This document shows positions 29,602-37,279 of a stretch of 64,000 nucleotides of DNA, in pieces. This DNA comes from Bacillaceae bacterium SAS-127 (GTDB taxonomy: Bacteria; Bacillota; Bacilli; Bacillales; Domibacillaceae): the NCBI GenBank assembly GCA_002261155.1, contig NKXN01000074.1:1-64000 (forward strand), read 5' to 3'. Each line of letters begins with the position of its first letter. Position 1 is the first letter of the stretch. Below the pieces are notes generated by a model. That model ran no database searches. It saw only the letters and a program-made list of their open reading frames with translations, and had not been told where the DNA came from. Position numbers and translations under genes: made by a program.

Positions 29602-30036
29602 TTACCACAACACTGGTTTCACAACCATAAACCATAACATCATCATTAATAAAGTAATATAAATCCAGACCGAACGATAAAGTTTGTCGATGAGCGACTG
29701 CTTGTTTGCTGATGGCTCATTAAATTGTTTTAATGTTGGTGTAAAAGCTCGTGCTAAGAAAAAAATTGAACTGACCATGACAACAATCGTCATCACGACC
29801 CAAGAAGTGGTCCATGGCCACGAGCCTACATACATTAATAAAATCCCCGATCCGACTAACACATGACCAGCATGCTTGACGAGACGAATCGCGGATTGAA
29901 AGACTTCGATACAAGCTTGTTCTGTCTCAGCTGTTGCCTGACGTAATTTTTTTAACAGAGGAAATAAAACAAAAAACGGACCGATTGATAAGATCACACT
30001 AAAAATATGGCTATATACTAGAAGCTGATACATCAT
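29602..30036 (-). CDS. Small membrane protein, DUF2269-like, 144 aa
   Basis: Four hydrophobic helices; begins MMYQLLVYSHIFSVILSIGPFF with a His in helix 1, and ends with helix LYRSVWIYITLLMMMLWFMVV. The layout of four helices with membrane-embedded His resembles DUF2269/CopD-like membrane proteins; the assignment is tentative. It starts 7 bp after the stop of the ASCH-domain gene without a clear RBS, so translation is probably coupled. Confidence 0.7.
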   Translation of the reverse strand: MMYQLLVYSHIFSVILSIGPFFVLFPLLKKLRQATAETEQACIEVFQSAIRLVKHAGHVLVGSGILLMYVGSWPWTTSWVVMTIVVMVSSIFFLARAFTPTLKQFNEPSANKQSLIDKLYRSVWIYITLLMMMLWFMVVKPVLW

Positions 30037-30042
30037 CTAAAT

Positions 30043-30381
30043 TTACACTTGGCGAAATTCATGAACCCATACTTTCATATGAGAAAGCCACGGCATGCCT
30101 GGATGAATCGCTAAAATCGATTGTTTATATTCCTCGACAGTTGCATATCCTTCTTGATTAGCATGCTCATCTGTCAATTCCCCTAGCGTCTGGCGATACA
30201 CACGTTCGACAACAAAATCAACGTTCTTTAACGTCATGACCTCCCCAATATCCGCATATCTCCCATTACGGCGTGTAGCTGTCTTTTGTCCGTTCATCAC
30301 TTTTTCTACATCTTCTTTGATCGTCACGAGACGTTCAATCGTACAAGTCTTCGGAGGCAAAACTTCATGTTCATTCGTCAA
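30043..30381 (-). CDS. ASCH-domain protein
   Basis: A 112-residue protein with an ASCH (PUA-like RNA-binding) fold: the conserved KVMNGQKTATRRNGRYADIG stretch near the start, strand MTLKNVDFVVERVYRQ and the final strand MKVWVHEFRQV. ASCH proteins bind RNA or modified nucleosides; the exact role here is unknown. The TTG at 30381 lies 8 bases after AAAGGTGG and is preferred; the frame extends upstream to 30417 without a site. First gene of a two-gene unit with the membrane protein. Confidence 0.8.
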   Translation of the reverse strand: MTNEHEVLPPKTCTIERLVTIKEDVEKVMNGQKTATRRNGRYADIGEVMTLKNVDFVVERVYRQTLGELTDEHANQEGYATVEEYKQSILAIHPGMPWLSHMKVWVHEFRQV

Positions 30382-30592
30382 TCTAAAAACCACCTTTACG
30401 ATAAAGTCAAACTTCAATCAATGGAAGACCTTCTCCACTAATGCGGGATAAATTGCTTCCTTATTATATCCTTTCTTATGTTATAATAATAGCGACAACG
30501 TAAAAAGAATGCAGACAAATATCACGTCACTTCAAAAAACAGATAAACATGAATTCAATATTGTTTATGTTTTCAAACCCATCATTATCAGG

Positions 30593-30598
30593 TATAAT
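30593..30598 (+). promoter_or_regulatory. -10 element for the antisense RNA
   Basis: TATAAT at 30593-30598, with TTTCAA about 16 bases upstream. It is well placed to start a ~150-nt plus-strand RNA that ends in the terminator at 30702-30753. Confidence 0.5.
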
Positions 30599-30604
30599 AA
30601 AAAC

Positions 30605-30753
30605 AAATAAACATATATTAAAAAAAGCGTTTTCGATGCTGGTAACATCGAAAACGGCGATACAATAGCAGGTTCCCTATCGGGGATCGACACAAAGACG
30701 AACTAAAACCGCCTGAGCTGGCCAAAACTCAAGGGCGATTTTAGTCTTTTTTT
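30605..30753 (+). ncRNA. Putative antisense antitoxin RNA (RatA-like position)
   Basis: Inferred ~150-nt RNA: promoter at 30593, a perfect 11-bp 5' hairpin (CGTTTTCGATG at 30628-30638 with CATCGAAAACG at 30646-30656) and a long terminator hairpin (30702-30716 with 30728-30745, then T7). Its 3' end overlaps the 3' end of the toxin mRNA on the other strand, including the toxin stop codon. This geometry matches TxpA/RatA and BsrG/SR4 type I systems of Bacillus. No homology to a specific antitoxin RNA is claimed. Confidence 0.55.
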
Positions 30754-30821
30754 GTGGACAGAATGAGTACAACCAGTCCCGCAAACGAGATCATTAACGT
30801 TAATGTTTCATACACTGTCAT
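30741..30821 (-). CDS. Putative holin-like type I toxin, 26 aa
   Basis: A tiny membrane peptide starting MTVYETLTLMISFAGLVVLI and ending LSTKKD: one hydrophobic helix and a Lys/Asp tail, as in the 'putative holin-like toxin' family recalled from Bacilli. ATG at 30821 has GGAGG 9 bases upstream. An upstream GGAGGAGTG complement (30859-30867 on the plus strand) can pair with the Shine-Dalgarno (30831-30841), so translation is probably blocked in the full-length mRNA, as in other type I toxins. An extended -10 (TGTTATAAT, minus strand at 30907-30912) drives it. Too short for standard gene callers. Confidence 0.72.
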   Translation of the reverse strand: MTVYETLTLMISFAGLVVLILSTKKD

Positions 30822-30943
30822 TCGGCAGCACCTCCCTCCTCATATAAATTAACCTTACGGAGGAGTGCGCCGACCACCCTTGAGAAACCTATTCTATTGT
30901 CTCTTTATTATAACACAAACTCGTACATCAGTTCGCTTTTTTC

Positions 30944-31140
30944 ATTAAAAAATAACGGTGCGCCACTCGACGCACCGTTATTATGCAAGAAATTTAAATG
31001 GTTTTTACAACATGTACCTGCTCGCCGATAAACACCTCATTTACATGATGATGTATAACGAATTCCCGAGTCTAAGTTAGCACAATATTTGTCCAAAGCC
31101 ACCACCCCATTTGGAGTTTTTCATCCCTTGCCTTATTTAT
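30944..31140. repeat. Tandem repeat unit, copy 1
   Basis: About 195 bp, highly similar (near 90 percent by eye) to copy 2 lying 240 bp further. It contains AATAACGGTGCG/CGCACCGTTATT (30951-30982), a perfect 12-bp stem. On the minus strand this is followed by six U, so each unit ends in a terminator when read leftwards. Confidence 0.8.
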
Positions 31141-31184
31141 CATGCTCTATTTTAAAAATTTTATCCAAAAAATGATTGCTCTAA

Positions 31185-31382
31185 ATTAAAAATAACGGCG
31201 CGCCACTCGGCGCACCGTCATTATGCAAGAAATTCAAATGGTTTCTACAACATGTACCTGCTCTCCGACAAACACCTCATTTACATGATGATGTATAACG
31301 AGATTCCCGAATCTGGGTTAGCACAATATTTGTCCAAAGCCATCACCCCATTTGGAGTTTTTCGTCCCTTGCCTTATTTATA
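31185..31382. repeat. Tandem repeat unit, copy 2
   Basis: Second copy of the ~195-bp unit. Its hairpin has two changes that leave G-U pairs only in the minus-strand RNA, suggesting leftward transcription is the functional sense. Minus-strand frames give a stop-interrupted coding-like segment ending VNEVFVGEQVHVVETI. Confidence 0.8.
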
Positions 31383-31508
31383 ATAGCCACCTGATTCAAC
31401 ATTTATACGTGAAAAACAAAATTTTTTTGTTCATAATCCATTGATTTAAAGTCACAATAATAAGGACACAGACATCTTCTGTGAACTCATTATTCGGAGG
31501 GATTCATA

Positions 31509-31673
31509 ATGGGAAAAAACAGCAAATCGAAACGTTTTGTCCAACAAGGAAAAGATGCCGTTTCTAAGCATGATGAACGCTTCCCTTATCGGACAATCTT
31601 CTCGGAATCAGAGGCTCGTTATACGAACGAACAGACAGAAGAAAATCCTGATCTAACACTTGGAGGATTTTAA
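31509..31673 (+). CDS. Small acidic/basic protein of unknown function, 54 aa
   Basis: ATG with CGGAGGGA upstream; begins MGKNSKSKRFVQQGKDAVSK and ends PDLTLGGF. Hydrophilic, no Cys, no membrane part. Its stop codon abuts the ATG of the DUF3813 gene. Together with the next two genes, one of which is an SspP-like spore protein, it may be made in the forespore; I do not recognise the family. Confidence 0.65.
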   Translation: MGKNSKSKRFVQQGKDAVSKHDERFPYRTIFSESEARYTNEQTEENPDLTLGGF

Positions 31674-31871
31674 ATGGGACAAAAGCTTTTTCGAGAAGCG
31701 AGGCGATTTGTGAATCAAGCACGGACATACTCAACAGAAGAAAATATCGCGACAGCGAAAAATAGTCTCGTCTCCGCTTTTGCCAATTCTACATTGGCCC
31801 AACAAGAACAATTAAGTCAAATGCAAGAAGAGCTAAGGCAAGTTGAAGATGACAGTCACCAAACTATGTAA
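31674..31871 (+). CDS. DUF3813-like small protein, 65 aa
   Basis: Begins MGQKLFREARRFVNQA and is fully helical, with LVSAFANSTLAQQEQLSQMQ in the second half. It agrees with my memory of DUF3813 proteins in Bacillus. GGAGG lies in the end of the preceding gene. Function unknown; its place between two small hydrophilic genes suggests a sporulation operon. Confidence 0.7.
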   Translation: MGQKLFREARRFVNQARTYSTEENIATAKNSLVSAFANSTLAQQEQLSQMQEELRQVEDDSHQTM

Positions 31872-31886
31872 AGGGGCGAAGAAATC

Positions 31887-32012
31887 ATGACAAAAAGTGC
31901 CTCAAAGTCAGAAAAAACGGAATCTACTCAACCTCAACCGTTAAGTGGCTCTCACAAAGTAAAAAACAAAAATCATTCCCGCCAGAAGAAGCACAGTAGC
32001 CACGATATGTAA
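31887..32012 (+). CDS. sspP: Small acid-soluble spore protein SspP (CotL)-like
   Basis: A 41-residue protein ending in [16 protein letters not shown] followed by QKKHSSHDM, almost the same as the recalled C-terminal half of B. subtilis SspP (PLSGSKKVKNRNHTRQKHN...SHDM). It is a minor spore protein made in the forespore. It begins 15 bp after the DUF3813 gene with an AGGGGCGAAG site and is followed by a strong terminator. Confidence 0.85.
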   Translation: MTKSASKSEKTESTQPQPLSGSHKVKNKNHSRQKKHSSHDM

Positions 32013-32016
32013 AAAA

Positions 32017-32036
32017 GGGACGGTATGTACCGTCCC
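32017..32036. terminator. Bidirectional terminator between sspP and desR
   Basis: GGGACGGTA (32017-32025) with TACCGTCCC (32028-32036), A6 on the left side and a T-rich tail on the right. Stronger for the leftward des operon. Confidence 0.85.
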
Positions 32037-32041
32037 TTCTC

Positions 32042-32641
32042 TCATTTAAACCAGCCTTTCTCCTTTGATTGGGAGATCGCTTCAATTCGATTTTTCACTT
32101 CTAGTTTATCAAAAATAGTGGAAATATAATTCCGAACCGTCCCTGTCGTAATATGAAGCTCTGTAGCAATTTCTTTTGTGCTTTTCCCATCAGCTACAAG
32201 AGCCAATACATCCTTTTCTCTCTCTGTTAAAGGGTTCTCTTCACTATAAAAGTCATCCATTAACTCAGGAGCATAGATTCGACTACCCGCCATGATGCTT
32301 CGAATCGAGCTAGCTAACTCTTCACTCGGGCTATCCTTCAATAAATAGCCGCTTACCTTCGCCTTTAATGCTCGTTGAAAATAGCCTGTACGGGCAAATG
32401 TCGTTAAAATGATTACTTTACACCCAAGCCCTTTGAGTTCTTCTGCTGCCTCTAGCCCACTTTTTTCTGGCATTTCAATATCCATAATACAGACATCTGG
32501 CTTTAATTGCTGTACAAGAGTGATTGCCTCTTCCCCATTCGCCGCTTGTCCAATTACTTCCATATCATCTTCTAAGTTAAGCAAGGAACCTAAGGCTCCT
32601 AGTAGCATCCGCTGATCTTCAGCAATCACTATTCGAATCAT
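32042..32641 (-). CDS. desR: Cold-response regulator DesR
   Basis: A 199-residue NarL/FixJ-type response regulator: receiver domain with acidic pocket (AEDQ near residue 9) and phospho-acceptor Asp in VCIMDIEMPEK (about residue 54), then a LuxR-type HTH (LTEREKDVLALVADGKSTKE, near 138-157). Partner of the adjacent kinase; in B. subtilis DesR activates the desaturase gene when membranes stiffen. Its ATG overlaps the desK stop (ATGA-type overlap, 32638-32641). Confidence 0.92.
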   Translation of the reverse strand: MIRIVIAEDQRMLLGALGSLLNLEDDMEVIGQAANGEEAITLVQQLKPDVCIMDIEMPEKSGLEAAEELKGLGCKVIILTTFARTGYFQRALKAKVSGYLLKDSPSEELASSIRSIMAGSRIYAPELMDDFYSEENPLTEREKDVLALVADGKSTKEIATELHITTGTVRNYISTIFDKLEVKNRIEAISQSKEKGWFK

Positions 32642-33774
32642 TTAAGCTCCTCCTTTTCTCTCTGTCTAATGTGATTAGGGATTTTCATGATCAGAGTCGT
32701 TCCATGATCATTTACAACTTCTAATGTCCCGTTCACAAACTCTAGACGCTCTCGCATCCCTAACAACCCGCTACCTTTACCGACATTATTTTCTTCTACA
32801 AAACCAACACCATCGTCCTGAATAAGTAATCGGACATGATCGGTTGTTTGTTCCACACGGATGTGACAAGTAGAAGCATGGCTATGCTTCACAATATTCG
32901 TCACCGCTTCTTTCATACACATACTTAATATATTTTCTAAGAACAAAGATACATTCGTTAATTTCAATTCTGGTTCACTAATTAATTGAATTTGAGCCGC
33001 TTTTAAAATTTGTCTCACAAGAACCATTTCCTCTGATAAACGAGCTCCACGCATCGAAGAGACCATTTTTCGCACCTCTTTTAATGCGGTTCGAGCCGTT
33101 TGTTGAACGTCTGTCATTTCATTGCGAGCTTGCTCCGGATTTTTAAACACTAACTTTTGAGCTAAATCGCTTTTCAAGCCAATTAATGAAAGCTTTTGCC
33201 CCAATGTATCATGCAAATCTCGGGCAATTCGTTGACGCTCTTCCTGTTTAACTAGCTCTGAAATTCGATCATTGGCATCCTTTAATTTCACTTCCAGCTC
33301 TTCTTGCTTTTTCTTATTATAAATATTAAATGGAAGTAGAATGACACTAATCCAAATAATAATAATAAACGGCAACTGTGATAAAAATAATTCATCTTGT
33401 AGGACGATATTATAATTAATCGAAATTGTCGTAGCAACAAGGTGAATCACATATAGCGTAATAAAAGCACCACGTTTTTTGATATGTCCATTATAATAAG
33501 CAATATAAAACGCAAAATAGACAAATTGAAACAGAATCGTCATCGTGATCGATATCGTGATCAAAATACAAGACCACAAATAAACAGGCCAATTATTTGA
33601 AATAAACGCAAACCGTAAAGAAACAAAAAACAAAACCGTTAAAATAATCCCAACAATAATTTCAACCGTCGAAGAAGATTGAAAAATAAAGTAAAAAGGA
33701 AGAAAACTCAAAATGCTCCATATATAAGGGGATGTTCCAGAGCCTTTTTGAAAAATCTTTAATCGTTTCAACAT
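32638..33774 (-). CDS. desK: Membrane-fluidity sensor kinase DesK
   Basis: A 378-residue histidine kinase with four to five N-terminal membrane helices (residues about 12-150), a coiled linker (KLKDANDRISELVKQEERQ), a HisKA_3 dimerisation domain with the phospho-His in ARDLHDTLGQ and a HATPase domain (GKGSGLLGMRERL). Senses bilayer order and phosphorylates DesR. I prefer the ATG at 33774 (GAGGGG upstream) over an in-frame codon at 33801. Confidence 0.92.
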   Translation of the reverse strand: MLKRLKIFQKGSGTSPYIWSILSFLPFYFIFQSSSTVEIIVGIILTVLFFVSLRFAFISNNWPVYLWSCILITISITMTILFQFVYFAFYIAYYNGHIKKRGAFITLYVIHLVATTISINYNIVLQDELFLSQLPFIIIIWISVILLPFNIYNKKKQEELEVKLKDANDRISELVKQEERQRIARDLHDTLGQKLSLIGLKSDLAQKLVFKNPEQARNEMTDVQQTARTALKEVRKMVSSMRGARLSEEMVLVRQILKAAQIQLISEPELKLTNVSLFLENILSMCMKEAVTNIVKHSHASTCHIRVEQTTDHVRLLIQDDGVGFVEENNVGKGSGLLGMRERLEFVNGTLEVVNDHGTTLIMKIPNHIRQREKEELK

Positions 33775-33845
33775 ATGTAACCCCTCATTCAATTGCTTCA
33801 CATCATTTCATCAATTATTTTACCATATCTTCCTAACTAATAGCA

Positions 33846-33906
33846 GAAAAACCATGTATCCTCACTATAACGAAATGTTGTAAAAGAGGAAAGACACATG
33901 GTTTTT
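33846..33906 (-). terminator. Long hairpin between des and desK
   Basis: AAAAACCATGT and ACATGGTTTTT form the outer stem, with an inner TCCTC/GAGGA pairing; a U-run ends it on the minus strand. It probably ends most des transcripts, leaving lower desKR expression. Confidence 0.65.
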
Positions 33907-33919
33907 ATGAATGAAATGT

Positions 33920-34960
33920 TTATTTTTGTTTGACAGGAACGTACGCCTGTTTCTTATTTCGATTGTTAGCATATTGTTTTAATTCTTTAAAGCCAATAAA
34001 TTGATCGGTTTTGTCATCCCACAAACGGAATTTCAACGAGGTTAAGCTCGTCGCCAACGTAACTGTTGGGACATTTTGTAAAGGTTTCGTCTGATTATGA
34101 GCCTCTTCAAGCTTATAATTCGGAACTCTTGGACTTAAATGATGAACATGATGGAAACCGATATTCCCTGTCAACCATTGTAGTGGCTTAGGAAGTTTGT
34201 AGAAAGAACTGCCCTCTACCGCCGCTTTCACATAATCCCAATGTTCATTTTCTTCAAAGTAAGAATCTTCAAATGTATGTTGTACATAAAACAACCATAC
34301 ACCGACAGCGCCTGCAATTAAAAAGATCGGTACTTCAACTAAGAGAAAGGCTTTCCAACCTATTGTCCAGCAAAGAAGAGCGATGATTGAAACGATTGCT
34401 ACATTTGTGAAGTACACATTTAATCTCTCTTTCTTTCTTGCCCCTTTTCGATTAAAACGATTCGTAATCAAGAATACATATGTCGGTCCAATTCCAAACA
34501 TCACAATTGGGTTACGATATAAACGATACGCGATCCGACGCCATAGTGGAGCTTCTAAATATTCATCCACCGTTAACATCCAAATATCTCCCGTCCCTCG
34601 CTTATCTAAATTACCGCTCGTTGCATGATGGACCGAATGACTGTGCTGCCATTGATAAAACGGGAAGAACGTCAAAATACCAGTAATTGTACCAACAATT
34701 TGATTCGCTTTGCGATTTTTAAAGAATGAATTGTGGGTGCAATCATGAAAAATGATAAAAACCCGTGTCATCAAAAAAGCGCCCAACGTAGCAAAAACTA
34801 AAGTGAGTAAATATGAAATCTCGAGACTTTGGTAAGCCAAAATCCACATGAGAATAAAAGGAACGATCGTGTTGAATAACTGTCGTACACTATCTTTTGT
34901 ACTCGATTTCTCAAACGGAGCCATTTGTTTTCTTAATTGCTTTTGTTGTTGAATCGTCAT
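33920..34960 (-). CDS. des: Membrane fatty acid desaturase (delta-5 type)
   Basis: A 346-residue acyl-lipid desaturase with the three His boxes HDCTH (72-76), HSVHH (108-112) and HHVHH (about 271-275) that bind the di-iron centre, and four membrane helices. Introduces cis double bonds into membrane lipids at low temperature. Neighbours desK and desR, as in B. subtilis. Position of the double bond cannot be read from sequence; delta-5 is by analogy. Confidence 0.93.
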   Translation of the reverse strand: MTIQQQKQLRKQMAPFEKSSTKDSVRQLFNTIVPFILMWILAYQSLEISYLLTLVFATLGAFLMTRVFIIFHDCTHNSFFKNRKANQIVGTITGILTFFPFYQWQHSHSVHHATSGNLDKRGTGDIWMLTVDEYLEAPLWRRIAYRLYRNPIVMFGIGPTYVFLITNRFNRKGARKKERLNVYFTNVAIVSIIALLCWTIGWKAFLLVEVPIFLIAGAVGVWLFYVQHTFEDSYFEENEHWDYVKAAVEGSSFYKLPKPLQWLTGNIGFHHVHHLSPRVPNYKLEEAHNQTKPLQNVPTVTLATSLTSLKFRLWDDKTDQFIGFKELKQYANNRNKKQAYVPVKQK

Positions 34961-34989
34961 GTCTTTCCCCTTCTTTCCTTGATATCATC

Positions 34990-35045
34990 ATTGTAAAGAA
35001 GGGAAAGGATTCTTTGAAGTAGCACCCGTCATATAGGGAGTATGA
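34990..35045 (-). promoter_or_regulatory. des promoter and candidate DesR site
   Basis: Minus strand: TTCAAA (35013-35018), 17-base spacer, TACAAT (34990-34995). Directly upstream lies the dyad TCATA-N7-TATGA (35029-35045), about 46-62 bases before the transcription start, the right place for an activator such as DesR. Confidence 0.55.
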
Positions 35046-35195
35046 TAAATGTCATGTCCCACTGGAGAAGCTAGAGTAGACGCGGGTTTGAGTGAATAAT
35101 TTAGATGTTATTTTTCAAAAAATTCATTTTTTATACGAGAGTTTGCTTCGTCAATTGGTGAAGTAACCATTTAAAAGATCTCTAGAGCAAAGAAA
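35046..35195. other. Intergenic stretch between des promoter and regulator terminator
   Basis: AT-rich, no gene or RNA recognised. Confidence 0.5.
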
Positions 35196-35234
35196 ATATC
35201 CCAAAAGTCCTTTTTTCATCGACTCTTGAGATAT
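35196..35234 (-). terminator. Terminator of the Mta-like gene
   Basis: On the minus strand ATATCTCAAGAGTC pairs with GACTTTTGGGATAT (14 pairs, two G-U), followed by TTTCTTT. Confidence 0.65.
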
Positions 35235-35270
35235 CCCTGTTTAAATAAGTTTACATAATAAAATTATCGT

Positions 35271-36008
35271 TTACTTCTTGCTATCAGCATAAACAGCCAT
35301 CGCATCTCGCATAAATCGAGCTAATCCTTCTCCGTATTGATCAATGTTCTTCGTAAAGCGCTCATCATCCACATACATTTGCCCTAGCCCTTTAAAAGCT
35401 TCAAGCGAGTAATTCCCCATATTGTTCAGAAAATCATACCACTCTTCAATCGCTGCTTGTGCTTCCTGAGATGCTGAAGAATGATGACGAAGAGCGGCTA
35501 GTTTTTTATAGATGGCATCCCATTCCTTAGACATTTCTTTTTGCTCACCTTTTGTCATATTCCCTATCTTCTTTTTAGACTCATCCACCACTTGATCGCC
35601 CCAGCGTTCCCTTGCTTCTTGTTCATATGGATTGTCACTAAAATCAAACCCTGCAAATTTCTCTTTGTTGGACATGTTAATTTCCCCTTTCATATGTTGA
35701 ATCGTTTGATCAAGCGTCCCAAGCATTCGATCAATTCTCTGGCGCTTCTCCAGCAACATTTTTCGATGGAGCCGAAGAGCCTCTTCCCGGTCAAATGAAG
35801 GACTGTTAATCACTTCTTTAATCTTTTTCAAAGGAAAGTCTAGCTCTCTGAAAAATAAAATCTGTTGCAACGTCTCAAGGTTGTCGTTAGAATATAGGCG
35901 ATATCCCGCTTCGGTTACCTCATCAGGAACCAATAATCCGATGTCATCATAATGATGTAGTGTCCGTGCACTAATCCCAACTAAATCAGATACTTCTTTA
36001 ACTCTCAT
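35271..36008 (-). CDS. MerR-family regulator with TipA-type ligand domain (Mta-like)
   Basis: A 245-residue activator. The N-terminal MerR helix-turn-helix ([20 protein letters not shown]) and coiled-coil (about 75-110) are followed by a TipAS-like globin-fold domain (about residues 120-245: [18 protein letters not shown]) that binds thiopeptide-like or other hydrophobic drugs. Same layout as B. subtilis Mta and Streptomyces TipAL. It is preceded by a MerR-type promoter with 19-bp spacer, so autoregulation is likely. No exporter gene is adjacent. Confidence 0.9.
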   Translation of the reverse strand: MRVKEVSDLVGISARTLHHYDDIGLLVPDEVTEAGYRLYSNDNLETLQQILFFRELDFPLKKIKEVINSPSFDREEALRLHRKMLLEKRQRIDRMLGTLDQTIQHMKGEINMSNKEKFAGFDFSDNPYEQEARERWGDQVVDESKKKIGNMTKGEQKEMSKEWDAIYKKLAALRHHSSASQEAQAAIEEWYDFLNNMGNYSLEAFKGLGQMYVDDERFTKNIDQYGEGLARFMRDAMAVYADSKK

Positions 36009-36034
36009 TCATTCTTAGCCTCCCTTCATCACTA

Positions 36035-36065
36035 ACAATAAAGTATGACGTAACGTTAGAGTCAA
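36035..36065 (-). promoter_or_regulatory. MerR-type promoter with 19-bp spacer and dyad
   Basis: Minus strand TTGACT (36060-36065), 19-base spacer, TATTGT (36035-36040). The spacer holds the dyad TGACGTAACGTTAGAGTCA (36046-36064), close to recalled Mta sites (GACCCTAACGTTGCGTG). The overlong spacer is the mark of MerR-family activation. Confidence 0.65.
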
Positions 36066-36145
36066 GCGCTAAATAATTTCTTTTTTACAAGTTAAGCGAC
36101 AGAAAATATATCGTTTCCACAAGAGGTTTATATTTTTCAGAAAAC

Positions 36146-36174
36146 AAAACCATAACGTTTGACTGTATGGTTTT
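36146..36174. repeat. 9-bp inverted repeat upstream of spo0M
   Basis: AAAACCATA (36146-36154) and TATGGTTTT (36166-36174) with an 11-base loop, in the divergent region between the Mta-like gene and spo0M. Possible operator. Confidence 0.4.
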
Positions 36175-36223
36175 CTATATGCTAAATTTTAGCTAATTTA
36201 TAATGACATAGAGGAGAGAAAAG

Positions 36224-37214
36224 ATGTTAAAAATTTTTAGCCCGCTTTGGAAAGGGTGCCGCTAAAGTTGATTTGCGTTTTGAAAATCGTCCGTATGTTA
36301 CTGGTGACATAGTAACTGGAGAAGTACATATACAAGGTGGAGAAGTAGAACAAAAAATAAACAATTTGTCTGTCCGTCTTATGATGAGTGTCACAACAAA
36401 GGAAGGAAAGGTAACGCGAGAGGTTACATCCGTTCCTCTTGCAGGAGCAGGTGTCATTTCGGCTAAAGAGTTAAGAGTAATCCCTTTCACATATACAATC
36501 CCATTAAATTTACCAGTTTCAAGACATAAAGTGTCTTATTATTTTGATACACAGCTGGATATTGACGGTGGCTTTGATCGTACAGATGTGGACCACTTAA
36601 TGGTAAATGTGCCCAAACCAGTGCGAGCTATTTTTCAAGCATTAGAACATCTAGGATTTCGTGAAACAGCAAACTCTGGCAAATTAGATAAATACGGTCA
36701 AGAATTTGCCTTTTCACCAACGGAAATGTTTTCTGGACAAGTGAACGAGGTAGAACTTCGTTTTGCGTATGAAGACACGGGTGTATATGTGTGGATGGAA
36801 GTAGACTGCCGACAAGGCTATCAAGAAATTGAAGCAAAAAAAGAGTTTTTCTTAGAAAATTTAGTACTGCAATCTGAAACGCAGTTAGTAAAGCTGTTAC
36901 AACAATATATAACAGAAGCGATAGAAAACCCTTATATGTATAAACAACCATTTTCTTATAAATCTAACTCTTCTTATCGTGGCACCCATGGTAGTTCATT
37001 AAATGGAATGGTTGGTGGTTTAGCCATAGGGATACTAGGTAGTATGTTACTGAGTGAAATAATGGATAATCTAGGTGAAGTGGCTGAAAATGCAGGAGAA
37101 GTTTTCGGATTTGAAGAAGATGATTTTGAAGAAAATGACTTTGAAGATGATGGCGACGACGGTGGATTCTTTGATTTCGGTGATGATGGCGGTTTTGATG
37201 GTGGGGATGATTAA
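36224..37214 (+). CDS. spo0M: Spo0M-type sporulation control protein, frameshifted near codon 5
   Basis: Arrestin-like Spo0M protein of about 330 residues that modulates sporulation. The body (from 36273) is intact: RFENRPYVTGDIVTGEVHIQ, paired beta-sandwich domains, then an acidic Gly/Asp-rich tail. The natural start is the ATG at 36224 behind GAGGAGAG, but ATG TTA AAA ATT TTT AGC reaches a stop after 13 codons. Removing one T from the T5 run restores MLKILARFGKGAAKV, the normal Spo0M beginning. So there is a +1 shift at 36234-36238. Either a real mutation, a homopolymer read error, or the protein starts at TTG 36273, which lacks an RBS. Confidence 0.8.
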
Positions 37215-37220
37215 GATGAA

Positions 37221-37251
37221 ATAGGCAGAGAGGATTCTCTGCCTATTTTTT
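37221..37251. terminator. Terminator behind spo0M
   Basis: ATAGGCAGAGA (37221-37231) with TCTCTGCCTAT (37236-37246), loop GGAT, followed by T6. Confidence 0.88.
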
Positions 37252-37279
37252 GTTTGCTAGCTTCATATAATCAAAATGA

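Noticed and set aside
30951-31230. Could the tandem repeats be a CRISPR array?
   Set aside because: Only two units of about 195 bp, 240 bp apart, with no short repeat/spacer pattern and no cas genes.
36238-36250. Programmed ribosomal frameshift in spo0M
   Set aside because: The needed shift is +1 and no known slippery site or stimulatory structure is visible; a one-base indel in a T-run is simpler.
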